This document shows positions 37,701 through 45,972 of a stretch of 64,000 bases of DNA, in pieces; the stretch's first letter is position 1, and every line of letters begins with the position of its first letter. Both the position numbers and the translations under genes were made by a program. This DNA comes from JADJXV01 sp046328995 (GTDB taxonomy: Bacteria; Bacteroidota; Ignavibacteria; Kapaibacteriales; UBA961). The notes below the pieces were generated by a model, which was not told the DNA's origin, searched no databases, and saw nothing but the letters and a program-made list of their open reading frames with translations. Where the stretch lies: the NCBI GenBank assembly GCA_046328995.1, contig JAXLVN010000005.1, forward strand, positions 1 through 64,000, given 5' to 3'.

Positions 37701-39804
37701 ATCCGCCGTCGAGTGTGGGTACGATAGATTCAGCAAAATCGGCGTTCGTTCCGCCATACGTATATTGCCATGCAAGTGTTCCGGTAGGATTAAACTTCAT
37801 AACCCATGCATCGGCATTCCCGCGATTAATCGGAATATCTCCGTTGGATGATTCACTCCAGCCGGCGGCAATATACGAGCCATCGGTATTTTGCTCAATC
37901 GAGAGAATCTCGTCGTCCTTGCTTCCGCCGATTGTTTTCTGCCATTCGATGATACCGAGTTTGCTGAGCTTGAGGATCCAGGCATCGCGCGAACCTTTTG
38001 TCGATTTGATGTCGCCATCGTTCGAATCGCTATATCCAGCAACGATATAGCCGCCGTCGAGTGTTTGCCGGATACAATGTGCGCCATCGCTGCGACTGCC
38101 TCCGTAGCGGCGTTTCCATTCGATTGTACCGAGAGCATTGAGCTTGATAATCCATACGTCCGACATACCTTTTCCGGCTGATGCATCGCCGTCGGTAGAT
38201 TCACTTTCGCCGGCTAGCACATATCCACCGTCATTAGTCTGCCGCACGGAGAATGATCGGTCACCGGCGCTGCCGCCGAAGGTTTTGAGCCACTCGATAC
38301 CGGTGGGTTCGACGGACCCTGCTTTCAGTTGTACCTTCATCAGGCATCGCTTGCTGACCGGCTTGGGGATGTCTTTCCACGCCGTGCGGTGGCCGGTGGC
38401 TTTATCGGTAATTTTTATCCAACTTGTTCCATTATCAATACTATAGAGCAGCCGCACCGTGTCGGATGCTGCAATGCCATTCCACGTGATGACCGTATCG
38501 GCACCGACGAGAAATTCTTCGCCACCATTCGGATGTGTGAGCCGTAGGGTGGGAGTATGACTTTTTACTCCGCCGTAGCCGCCATTAGCGCTGAATTCGA
38601 CCGAACATTTATCGCTCAGAAGTTGATAGGATACATAGCTCAGCGATGAATCAATCGGCGCGCAGCGGAGGGTGAGCTGCCGGGAAGTATTAGCAGCAAT
38701 GGTCACCGGGAAGGTCGGACTGACAATCGAAAATATCGCCGAACCGACATTAATAATCGCATTGGTAAGCGTAAAGTCGGCATTATGGGCTGTCACGGTG
38801 AGGATAGTATCGGCAATAGCAAGGGGAGGAATTTTGCCAAATGAGATGAAATTCGGTGTCACTGAGAGTGACGCAGCGGACGAAAGAGGGAGTTCGTACG
38901 AAGATTTTGCCGGTGTCCCATTCCATGACAAGGCGACATTGATAGTCGTCGCCGGCTCGGGTGTGCAGAAGACTCCGCTTTCCCAGGTAATATCGCAGTC
39001 ACCGACGCTTCCCTGAGCCGCTATCTGTATCTTGGCGGCAATCGCAATTGCATCTTCTTTGGAATATACACCATCGTACATCATACCGCCGGTATGGGAT
39101 GCAAGCTCCCGAAGCGAAAGCTTAATTCCATTGGGTTCGGTTTCCGGTCTGGAATAAATTACGGCGATAAACTGTATCTTATTCGAGTCGCAAATACGTT
39201 TGCATTCAAGGAGTTCGGCCGGCGTTAGTTGAAACCACCACGCATCGGTAAAGAGCACCGCAATGCGCTTGTTCGTTCCGTTCTTCGCTACATTCAGCAG
39301 TCCGGTCACACGGTGTAATAAATGTTCGGTAAAGTCATTGCCACCCTCGGCTACAATTCCCGGCAAGGCATCGGTGATTTTGGTCTTGTCCTTGGTAAAG
39401 TCCTGCACAATGAGCGCACGGTCATCACAGGTCTGGAGAGCGAAGTCGGACATCGGAAACACCGTCAGCGAGCAGAGTTCGGCTACCGTATTTTTCGCCC
39501 ATTCGACTGTTGAATGCATAGAAGACGAAATATCTATACTCATCGCAAGTGACACCACGGCAGGAGTTTGCGGTGGCGGACACTGCACATTGGTAATCGT
39601 TCGGGGAATACCGTTTTCCGTGAGAAAGAGTGACGGAATCGACGGTGACTGCTGCGTCCACGTGGCGTCGAATGCCGTGAATTTTGCTTTCATCACCGGA
39701 TAGCCCGAGTCGTCAATTCCAAATAATCGCAGCGATTGGGCATGAAGAGGAAGAGCAAAGGCGATACTGAAGAGCAGCAGGTAGAGAAAGCGTATCATAG
39801 GCAT
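34771..39804 (-). CDS. VWA/GG-repeat propeller/ASH/cohesin-like/T9SS paralogue 4 (1,677 aa)
   Basis: Signal peptide MIRFLYLLLFSIAFALPLHAQ (start at 39804 or two codons later). VWA ~88-270, MIDAS DISSS. ASH-like ~310-400 and Kre9-like GGEEFLVGADTVITW ~410-490. The propeller slot (~505-895) holds seven ~55-residue repeats of the form GGS..D...SI.QT.DGGYI.AGYS.S.DGD......D.W..KL...G.IEWQ, with no WD40 resemblance. Then about five ASH-type domains (~905-1,470), a cohesin-like domain with CPGIADSC (~1,475-1,590) and the T9SS sorting domain (RPNPAQDNLFMYYGL). N- and C-terminal parts align with the WD40 siblings, so the propeller has been swapped. The 206-bp spacer before paralogue 3 holds no palindrome and no gene. 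Confidence 0.9.
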   Translation of the reverse strand: MPMIRFLYLLLFSIAFALPLHAQSLRLFGIDDSGYPVMKAKFTAFDATWTQQSPSIPSLFLTENGIPRTITNVQCPPPQTPAVVSLAMSIDISSSMHSTVEWAKNTVAELCSLTVFPMSDFALQTCDDRALIVQDFTKDKTKITDALPGIVAEGGNDFTEHLLHRVTGLLNVAKNGTNKRIAVLFTDAWWFQLTPAELLECKRICDSNKIQFIAVIYSRPETEPNGIKLSLRELASHTGGMMYDGVYSKEDAIAIAAKIQIAAQGSVGDCDITWESGVFCTPEPATTINVALSWNGTPAKSSYELPLSSAASLSVTPNFISFGKIPPLAIADTILTVTAHNADFTLTNAIINVGSAIFSIVSPTFPVTIAANTSRQLTLRCAPIDSSLSYVSYQLLSDKCSVEFSANGGYGGVKSHTPTLRLTHPNGGEEFLVGADTVITWNGIAASDTVRLLYSIDNGTSWIKITDKATGHRTAWKDIPKPVSKRCLMKVQLKAGSVEPTGIEWLKTFGGSAGDRSFSVRQTNDGGYVLAGESESTDGDASAGKGMSDVWIIKLNALGTIEWKRRYGGSRSDGAHCIRQTLDGGYIVAGYSDSNDGDIKSTKGSRDAWILKLSKLGIIEWQKTIGGSKDDEILSIEQNTDGSYIAAGWSESSNGDIPINRGNADAWVMKFNPTGTLAWQYTYGGTNADFAESIVPTLDGGYIFAGHTYSQNGDITANHGLYDYWAVKIRSYGTLEWQKTYGGTGNEYAKSIRQLADSSYIVAGYSDSKNGDLTVNQGSTDAWLLKLSPVGMIQWQSSFGGSGSDYATSILPTVDGGFAMCGYTYSNDGDITGNRGGNDAWILKLGRTGSIEWQKTYGGSKGDVALSMQQTNDEGFVFTGTTDSKDADAIGNHGASDYWLVKLSSDGLLLQEDQSDRTFSIVAPSAIGRDIDLLQCVVGKYKDSLITDCIANTGSYPVRIDSLFFRGPDAAAFVLTSGIPPFTVPVSGAHAVEYRFIPTRPGIHRAQIIIVTQSDTVFQTIQGEGITPVLEVLGSFIDFGKVTLRTAKDTLHIAGVRAVGSVPLTITGATHLGPNTRDFSTLSGGGSFILQPNDTAFFDLRFLPQDLGRTSGRIAVHFDGPGSPAILTLFGTGVLDGAHIRAQAPQFPRLICKQAASELLRITNAGQDTLRVSSVRLTGTNASDFRLGSPFTGDVLVPPDSEGVVPVIFEPKTTVTAVAFLEIRSNSTDSDSVLVLPLTAVKDSAGMRVSMQRWDVGVLCPSESKDTTIVLSSTGTLPNVIRVSSVNLSPGTLSLTLFPGDSLRLPVRFPGGVPEGPFDEILTLTDSICSEQTEIHVTGMIQRTKIISQQLADFGSVAAGSSTLLDVYAVNKDTRPIVIESPTGFAAPFTLDALFPPAGSVLAPEDTVRARIRYNAISNGPATGYLNWSVILPCPSSDATELRGTGVARDTARTEVVVQNITAQAGEAVLLSLLMRRQSGMEILGAPTEWYARLRYNSSILFIPQPGNLCPGIADSCTVELTGNYHLQSDTLLSLPCITTLGNTDHSTIVIDTFYWTNSSIITDVATQNGSITLTGVCTDGGVRLFIPSKSNTSLATRPNPAQDNLFMYYGLREPLDVTIELMSLTGQVVKTIISHQVQAAGQYTLPADLSMLGNGVYVLRLTTNKEILTTRVDVVK

Positions 39805-39842
39805 GGGAGCAAAGTGAGCATAGAATTTGTTGAATTGTCCGG

Positions 39843-42800
39843 TTATTTCACCACATCCACTCTTGTCGTCAGGAGTTCTTTATTTGTCACCATACGAAGC
39901 AAATATACACCATTTTCCAGTGCAGTCAGTTCCCGGGTAAGACTATATTCTCCGGCTGCATGCGGCTGTTTGCTCATAATTGTCTCAGCAATTTGCCCGG
40001 TCATTGTCAGGAGCTCAAGGGTGACCGTGAGCGGTTCGCGGAGGCCATAATGTATCTCCAGACGATCCTGCACGGGATTCGGCCGTGTGGCAAGGGAGAG
40101 AGCATTTTTCGCGGGAATAAACAGTCGTACGCCGCCATCATCACAGATAGGTACCAGGCGGATGGCACCGTTGTATGTGATGACCTGCGTTTGCAGAGCA
40201 CTGTTCGTCCATTCAAATTCATCAATCACGAGTGCTGAATGATCGGTCATACCAAGCGTCGCAATGCAGGGCAGGGCAATGAGAACATCCGTACCGGAAT
40301 TATACGAGCCGGAGAGCTCAAGCGTGCAACTGTCGGATGTACCACTGCATACGATTCCCGGTTGCAGGCAGTATAGCATTGACGGGTTATAATGGACCCG
40401 CGCTTTCCACTGCGTCGGAGCTCCCTGAAGCTGCATTCCGCTTGTCTTGCCAAGAGTGAGTCGCAGGGAGACCGTATCGCCGGCTCGGGCTGTAATGTCT
40501 TCGGCAAGAATAGTCGTTCGCAGCGGCACACCTTCACCGAACAGCTGAACGCGAGCAGGGCTGCCAAGGTCATTATATTCAAAGAGAAGCTGTCCGCTCG
40601 TACGGCCTTCGGTCGCTGGCAGATACGCCAAATCGAGCCGTGCCGTATCATTGGGACCAAGCACAAAGCTGCCGCCACCGGAGAGCGTGGTAAAATCCAC
40701 GGCATTTGGTCCGCTGTGCCGTGTAGCGGTAATGACGAGGGGAACGGAACGGTTGTTCCGGATGGTGACGGCTTTGAGCGTGTCTTTTTGGCTGCCAAGT
40801 GGTACCTGCCCGAAGTCGATAGCGGCGCTCACGATAGAGACGGCAGGAGGGATTCCTTCACCGGTAATTACTGCCTGAAGTGTATCCGATTGGGTAATGC
40901 AATGCAGGGTCGCCGTGTGTATGCCGGTACGAACGGGGATGAAGCGAAATTCAATAGATTGACTCGCTCCTACGGCGAGAGTATAGCGTGGTAAACCCGA
41001 AACCAAGGCAAACGCGCCGGCATCAGCGCCTGTGAAATACATGGAGTCAATTCTGCATGGATATGCGCCGGTATTAGCGCTACATGCAGAGATAAGAGAA
41101 TCTTTAGAATTTCCTACCAAACACTGCTTCATGTCAATAGACTGCACAGCCGCCTGCGGCTTGACAATACTGAAGACGGCGTCGGATTGATCTTCCTGAA
41201 GAGGGCTCGTGTCGAGTAACCAAATTTTGGCAGTCTGATCATCGCTTGAGGTGGCCACCTGTGCACCGTCCGGACTCCAGTATGCTGATGTCAAAAACCC
41301 CGTATGTCCTTTTAATGCATAGCGTTCTTGTCCTGTCACCGCATCCCAAATCCGGGCAGTTGGATCGACAAAGGACGTGTAGAGATAATACCATCCTGCC
41401 GTGAGAATAAATTGTCCATCCGGACTCCAGCAGCTCCCTTTGCCGGAGCCGGCGGAATGTCCCGACAACGTAAATACCGGCGAACTGCTACTCCCCGACA
41501 CATCCCAAATTCTCGAAGAATCATCATTGGCAATCGAGATCTGCGCACCATCCGGCCTCCAATGAATCGAAAATACTGCAGATGGTGACGGGAATTGACG
41601 GACAACCGTTCCGGTCGTCACTTTCCACAGAATCGCTGTTTTGTCGGCGCTTCCGGTTGCCAACAGAGTGCCGTCCGGACTCCACCGTGCTGTCGTCACC
41701 TGCGCCGCATGGCCACCTAATCGCACGACCGTGTCGCCGGTGATACAATTCCAGATAAATGTGGTTTTGTCCCATGACGCTGAGGCAACAAAGGTGGATG
41801 TTGGATCCCACCGTACTTCGTTGATGATGTCTGTATGTCCTTGCATTTTCATGAGTAAGGTGCCGTTAGTAGCGGACCAGATATTCACAGATTTATCTTC
41901 ACTCCCGGTTGCCAGGCGAGCTCCGTCCGGACTCCAGTCGATGCAGGTCACTCCGCCGGTGTGGTTACTGAGCACATGGAGCTGCGTGCCGTTATCGGCC
42001 GACCAGATTCGTACCGTATGATCCATACTTGCGGTGGCAATGTGTGACCCGTCGGGGCTCCACACGGCATCGACAATTTTTGCGGAATGTCCGGTGAGGG
42101 TATGGAGTACTTCTCCCGTAGTGGCGGACCAAATTCTGGCGGTATGGTCCGATGACGTGGTGACTACTTTCGTTCCGTCAGCGCTCCATTGAACATGCGT
42201 CACGGTCGAAGCATGTCCGGTGAGATTAAATTGCATGCTTCCGGGAGTCAGATTGCTCCTGCCGAAAGGCGACTGTTGCACGCGCACAAGGCATTGATTA
42301 CTCGCCGGTTGGGGAATATTTTTCCATATTTCCTGCAGTCCGGCAGCCGCGGTATTCAGCGTCTTCCAGGTGGTTCCCGCATCGACACTATACTGCAGCA
42401 TAACTGTATCGGAGGGGGCAATTCCGCTCCAGGTGATGACCGTATCACTACCTACCATAAAGACCTCACCGCCATTGGGATGTGTCAGGCGGAGGGTAGG
42501 AGAGGTAGTGGGAATGGTGCGGAATCCTCCCGATGCGCCAAAACTTGCGCCGCAGCGGTCGGTCAGAATTTCAAAACCCGCATATTTCATTCCCGAGTCA
42601 GCAGGTGTGAAGCGTAAGGTAACGGAAGCGGAAGTATTCTTCGGAATAACTATGGGAAATGTGGGGCTGACGACGGACATATCCGGTGAACCATGGGTGC
42701 GGGTAATGCCAAGTATCCGCATGTCGGCAGCATGGGCCGTGAGTGTCAGTACCTTGTCCACCTGCTGTGCGACGCGTTGCGCGCCGAAGGTCACAAACGG

Positions 42801-43733
42801 AGGGCGCACCTCAAGTGAAGCCACTGCCTTGGCAGGCGGTGAATACATGGCTGTCGCGTGCACCGCCTGCAAGCGCAGCTCGACGGACGTTGATTCGGCA
42901 GAGCAGGGCGTGGGGGCGCTCTCCCAGGTAACAGTGCATGGCGATGCCCCTTGCGAGATTTGAAGTATCATTCGATAAACATCTTCAGCTTCTTGGGTTG
43001 TAGTGACATGATCATACCAGAGTCCGCCGGTCTGTGTGGCAATATCCCTGAGTACTTGCGGGCAGGTCATTCCGAGCGTGACGGCGAAGATAGGGCAATT
43101 CTGTTGTTTTGCTTCAGCAATAATGGCGGCACTATTCGGGCTGAATGTAGGCAAGCCGTCGGTGAGAAAGATAATTACTTTCCTGAATTGTCCGCGGGAT
43201 GATATCTCGAGCGAACCGGATAGTGGCTGCTGCAAACCCATCGTGTAATCGGTTCCCCCACTCGGCGTGAGCGTTACCAGCGCATTCTCGAGCTTCGTGC
43301 GGCTGGTTGTAAAATCTTGATTCACATAACTTTTATCGTCAAAACTAGTAAGAGCGCATTCCGACTTTCCGGCGGGTAGGCCGGTAATCCATGCTCTTGC
43401 TGCCGCTTTGGCAAGTTCGATATTGGGCGTTCCCGCTGACGAGGGCAGCATCATAGATCCGGACACATCCACAGTGAGTACGGACGAGAGAGCGATGGGC
43501 TGCGACGCCGGTGGAGGGCATTGTACGCGTGTAATAGTGCGTGGAATTCCATTCTCGGTGAGGGTAAGTTCGGTGGCAGAGGGGCGCACCTGTTGCATCC
43601 CAGCATCGAACGCATAGAATTTCGCCTGCAGCGTAGGGAAGGCCGAGGCATCCGTGTCGAAGAGAGTGAGCGATTGGGCATGAGTATGAATAACGCTTGT
43701 CAGGCAGAGAAAGAGGGTAAAAAGATATTTCAT
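39843..43733 (-). CDS. VWA/WD40/ASH/cohesin-like/T9SS paralogue 5 (1,296 aa)
   Basis: Signal peptide MKYLFTLFLCLTSVIHTHAQ. VWA ~80-265 with MIDAS DVSGS and FLTDGLP. ASH-like ~300-400; Kre9-like GGEVFMVGSDTVITW ~410-485. Eight WD40 blades ~490-835. The seventh is lengthened by a WYYLYTSFVDPT insertion and the fourth has WDPTST in place of WSPDG. Two ASH domains ~840-1,065. Cohesin-like domain ~1,070-1,200 with CSGTSDSC. T9SS sorting domain (RPNPVQDRLEIHYGLREPL). Only 38 bp separate it from paralogue 4, so the two are probably on one transcript. Confidence 0.9.
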   Translation of the reverse strand: MKYLFTLFLCLTSVIHTHAQSLTLFDTDASAFPTLQAKFYAFDAGMQQVRPSATELTLTENGIPRTITRVQCPPPASQPIALSSVLTVDVSGSMMLPSSAGTPNIELAKAAARAWITGLPAGKSECALTSFDDKSYVNQDFTTSRTKLENALVTLTPSGGTDYTMGLQQPLSGSLEISSRGQFRKVIIFLTDGLPTFSPNSAAIIAEAKQQNCPIFAVTLGMTCPQVLRDIATQTGGLWYDHVTTTQEAEDVYRMILQISQGASPCTVTWESAPTPCSAESTSVELRLQAVHATAMYSPPAKAVASLEVRPPFVTFGAQRVAQQVDKVLTLTAHAADMRILGITRTHGSPDMSVVSPTFPIVIPKNTSASVTLRFTPADSGMKYAGFEILTDRCGASFGASGGFRTIPTTSPTLRLTHPNGGEVFMVGSDTVITWSGIAPSDTVMLQYSVDAGTTWKTLNTAAAGLQEIWKNIPQPASNQCLVRVQQSPFGRSNLTPGSMQFNLTGHASTVTHVQWSADGTKVVTTSSDHTARIWSATTGEVLHTLTGHSAKIVDAVWSPDGSHIATASMDHTVRIWSADNGTQLHVLSNHTGGVTCIDWSPDGARLATGSEDKSVNIWSATNGTLLMKMQGHTDIINEVRWDPTSTFVASASWDKTTFIWNCITGDTVVRLGGHAAQVTTARWSPDGTLLATGSADKTAILWKVTTGTVVRQFPSPSAVFSIHWRPDGAQISIANDDSSRIWDVSGSSSSPVFTLSGHSAGSGKGSCWSPDGQFILTAGWYYLYTSFVDPTARIWDAVTGQERYALKGHTGFLTSAYWSPDGAQVATSSDDQTAKIWLLDTSPLQEDQSDAVFSIVKPQAAVQSIDMKQCLVGNSKDSLISACSANTGAYPCRIDSMYFTGADAGAFALVSGLPRYTLAVGASQSIEFRFIPVRTGIHTATLHCITQSDTLQAVITGEGIPPAVSIVSAAIDFGQVPLGSQKDTLKAVTIRNNRSVPLVITATRHSGPNAVDFTTLSGGGSFVLGPNDTARLDLAYLPATEGRTSGQLLFEYNDLGSPARVQLFGEGVPLRTTILAEDITARAGDTVSLRLTLGKTSGMQLQGAPTQWKARVHYNPSMLYCLQPGIVCSGTSDSCTLELSGSYNSGTDVLIALPCIATLGMTDHSALVIDEFEWTNSALQTQVITYNGAIRLVPICDDGGVRLFIPAKNALSLATRPNPVQDRLEIHYGLREPLTVTLELLTMTGQIAETIMSKQPHAAGEYSLTRELTALENGVYLLRMVTNKELLTTRVDVVK

Positions 43734-43762
43734 ATCATGTAGGTATAGTATGTGTTATTCTT

Positions 43763-43820
43763 CCCGAGCCCCTCGCTTCTTCGCTAGGGCGGCTCGGTGT
43801 TCTTCCCGAGAGTATCGCTT
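43763..43820. repeat. Palindromic repeat, 3'-exon side of the left group II intron
   Basis: A CCGAGCC...GGCTCGG hairpin at 43763-43797, then the first arm of an A palindrome (CCGAGAGTATCGCTT) at 43806-43820, where the intron interrupts it. The other half resumes at 45809. Confidence 0.85.
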
Positions 43821-43937
43821 GTCGAGTAGAGAGCTAATCCACAGTCTTTAGATTCCACCGTAGCTCCGTGTCCGCATTTCTGCTTTTGTGCCTTAGGATG
43901 TGTATTTCTTGGATGCTGTTGATTGCTCCCCCTCGCA

Positions 43938-43970
43938 GAACCGTGCGTGAGGATTTCCCTCACACGGCTC
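43938..43970 (-). ncRNA. Group II intron domain V (left copy)
   Basis: Catalytic hairpin beginning GAGCCGTGTGAGG and closing CCTCACGCACGGTTC on the - strand. The triad reads AGC. Domain VI and the 3' end follow over the next ~117 nt, longer than usual. Confidence 0.88.
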
Positions 43971-43988
43971 CTCAATTGTATTCCGCAC

Positions 43989-45398
43989 TCAGTGCTTGTA
44001 AAAGCTTACGTATATCTTTGGTTCCGGTAATGGATACTTGAGTAAATATTGCTGAAAGCTCTCCCACGTGTAGCTCTTCCGCTGACTTCGGCGGTTGAGC
44101 CATTTGTAGAGAAGTCTCCTTACTCGGGATGTATATCGCAATAATCCTTGCAGGTTTTCACTTACTCCGTAATAGTGGTAGTGTCCCCGAAGGATGCGTG
44201 ACATGCTCTCCCAAAGTTCTTGCAGCGTATAAAAATTCTTGTGTCCTTTCAGGAATATGTTCACCTTTCGGATGCCAAGGCGGAGTCGGGACTTACTTGT
44301 CCGCCTACATACCTTGAATTTGCCTGCTTTAGATTTGCCACAGTAGTGGGTAAATCCTAGAAAGTCAAACGTACCCGGATGTTTATGCTCGTCATTTGTG
44401 TCCGTATTACGACCAAATTTTACCACAGATGTCTTGGATTCCGATAATGTAAGGTTGAACTTTCCAAGCCGTACTTTTAGCGATTCCAGTATCACTTGGC
44501 AATCCGATTCCCGTTCTACCAATATGATAAAGTCGTCGGCATACCGTACTATTGATGCATAACCCTGAAGGTCTTTCTTCAGACGTTTCTCGAACCAGAG
44601 GTCAAGCACATAATGAAGGTAAATATTTGCTAAGATTGGGCTAATGATACCACCTTGAGGTGTTCCCATGTCGCTTGCTCTTACTATTCCCTCATCCATG
44701 ATGCCTGCTTTCAAGAATCTGATTATCAGTCGGATAAAGTTCTTGTCCTTTATGCGATGTTCCAGAAACTTGACTAACCATTCATGGTCAACTGTGTCGA
44801 AAAATGATGTAATATCTGCATCAATAACATAGTTTACGGGCTTGAAGGTTATCTCCTGATGTACCTTCTTCAAAGCATCGTGACAGCTCCTATTGTTTCT
44901 AAAACCGTAGGATGACTCTATAAAACTTGGGTCGAATATTGCCGTTAGTATTGAGGATATACCTTTCTGGACTATCTTGTCCTCCGTCGAGGGAATGCCC
45001 AATGTGCGCGTTCCGCCGCGGTCTTTCGGTATCTCCTTCGTACGAACGGCTTGTGGGCGGTATGACATGCTTTTCATCCGTTCTACCAATCCTTTAAGAT
45101 TCGCTTCCAGCGATTCTCCGTATTCTTCTACACTCACTCCGTCTATGCCGAGTGCCTTCTTACGAGGAAGCTTGGCATAGCACGTTCCAAGGTACTCTTC
45201 ATTCAGCAAGCTGGCTAATGAGCCAAACTTGTAGCTTGGAGAGTCCTTCGAGACCTTGCTTAGCTGTATAAGTTTCGTTGCCGTATCTAACTGTGTTCTA
45301 TGAGACATATACGTTTCCGTTATACAATACATACAATTGTCAGCCCCTTGGCGCTGCATCAGAATTGAATGTTTCTGCATGCATACCTCTGCTTTCAC
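43989..45398 (-). CDS. ltrA: Group II intron reverse transcriptase/maturase, left copy (up to 469 aa)
   Basis: Intron-encoded protein that assists splicing and copies the intron into new sites. Landmarks: KALGIDGVSVEEYGESL (RT0/1), DADITSFFDTVDHEWL (RT3), GTPQGGIISPILANIYLHYVLD (RT4), catalytic YADDFIILVE (RT5), SESKTSVVKF (RT6) and FDFLGFTHY (RT7). The maturase X domain ends RGHYHYYGVSENLQGLLRY. There is no HNH endonuclease domain. The longest frame starts at GTG 45398. Family members usually begin near MSHRTQLDTATKLIQLS (45308), which I find more likely. Identical in sequence to the right copy. Confidence 0.95.
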   Translation of the reverse strand: MKAEVCMQKHSILMQRQGADNCMYCITETYMSHRTQLDTATKLIQLSKVSKDSPSYKFGSLASLLNEEYLGTCYAKLPRKKALGIDGVSVEEYGESLEANLKGLVERMKSMSYRPQAVRTKEIPKDRGGTRTLGIPSTEDKIVQKGISSILTAIFDPSFIESSYGFRNNRSCHDALKKVHQEITFKPVNYVIDADITSFFDTVDHEWLVKFLEHRIKDKNFIRLIIRFLKAGIMDEGIVRASDMGTPQGGIISPILANIYLHYVLDLWFEKRLKKDLQGYASIVRYADDFIILVERESDCQVILESLKVRLGKFNLTLSESKTSVVKFGRNTDTNDEHKHPGTFDFLGFTHYCGKSKAGKFKVCRRTSKSRLRLGIRKVNIFLKGHKNFYTLQELWESMSRILRGHYHYYGVSENLQGLLRYTSRVRRLLYKWLNRRSQRKSYTWESFQQYLLKYPLPEPKIYVSFYKH

Positions 45399-45808
45399 AG
45401 AGCTTGACGCTACTATGGGCTAATCCGACTTCCACTATACCGTTACGCATTCTACTCCTTTTCGGATTTGGTTGCGCTTATGCCGAATGGCAAGTATAGT
45501 GGATATCCCAAGTTCCTGATATATCCGTTTGATATCATACTGCGGACTTAGACCCCGATGATGACTACATGCTCAAGCCATACGAGCATATAATTGTTGC
45601 ATTCCTGTGCTAAGAAACAGTCTGCCATCATATAGTGGGCAATTACGGGGCTCAACACCTTCACTTGCGTTGCGGTCTGATATCTCCCTCGTCGTAGCTT
45701 CACTGTGTTTGTTACCTTACACAATGTACGATTATGGTAGCGGGTGGGTGGCTCCCTTCCCGCGAAGGATTTGCACCTTCTGAATATACCAAGCTTCGCT
45801 TGGCGCAC

Positions 45809-45962
45809 CCGAGCGATGCCCTCGGTTTTTGGGTCTCCACCTGAGAGTATCACTTCTTCGTGATGCTCTCAGTGGTTTGCTGTGTAGCGCGTGCTTCTTG
45901 GCGCATACTTCATATCACTTTCATTGTTCATTGAGAGCATCACTAAGAAGTGATACCCTCAA
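45809..45962. repeat. Palindromic repeats right of the left intron (A half, B, inverted B)
   Basis: The second A arm (CCGAGCGATGCCCTCGG) plus TTTTTGGGT at 45809-45834. B palindrome at 45841-45872. Inverted B at 45931-45962, separated by a 58-bp centre that is longer than the 35 bp seen in the other B pairs. The inverted B ends ~10 bp before the stop codon of the next - strand gene. Confidence 0.88.
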
Positions 45963-45972
45963 AGCGGGACGG

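Larger units (their letters stand above)
43821..45808 (-). mobile_element. Group II intron, left copy (1,988 bp)
   Basis: Read on the - strand the element begins GTGCGCC at 45808 and ends CTCTACTCGAC at 43821, matching group II 5' (GTGYG) and 3' end consensus. Removing it restores an intact A palindrome (CGCTCGG joined to AAGCGAT), so the ends are exact. It encodes a reverse transcriptase/maturase and a canonical domain V. The right copy at 50568-52555 has exactly the same length and gives the same protein in the opposite orientation, so both are recent. It sits between genes and does no evident harm. Confidence 0.93.

Noticed and set aside
34022..39703. Several 100-180 codon + strand frames opposite paralogues 3-5.
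   Set aside because: They lie antisense to strongly supported domains, show no recognisable family and mirror the codon pattern of the - strand genes.
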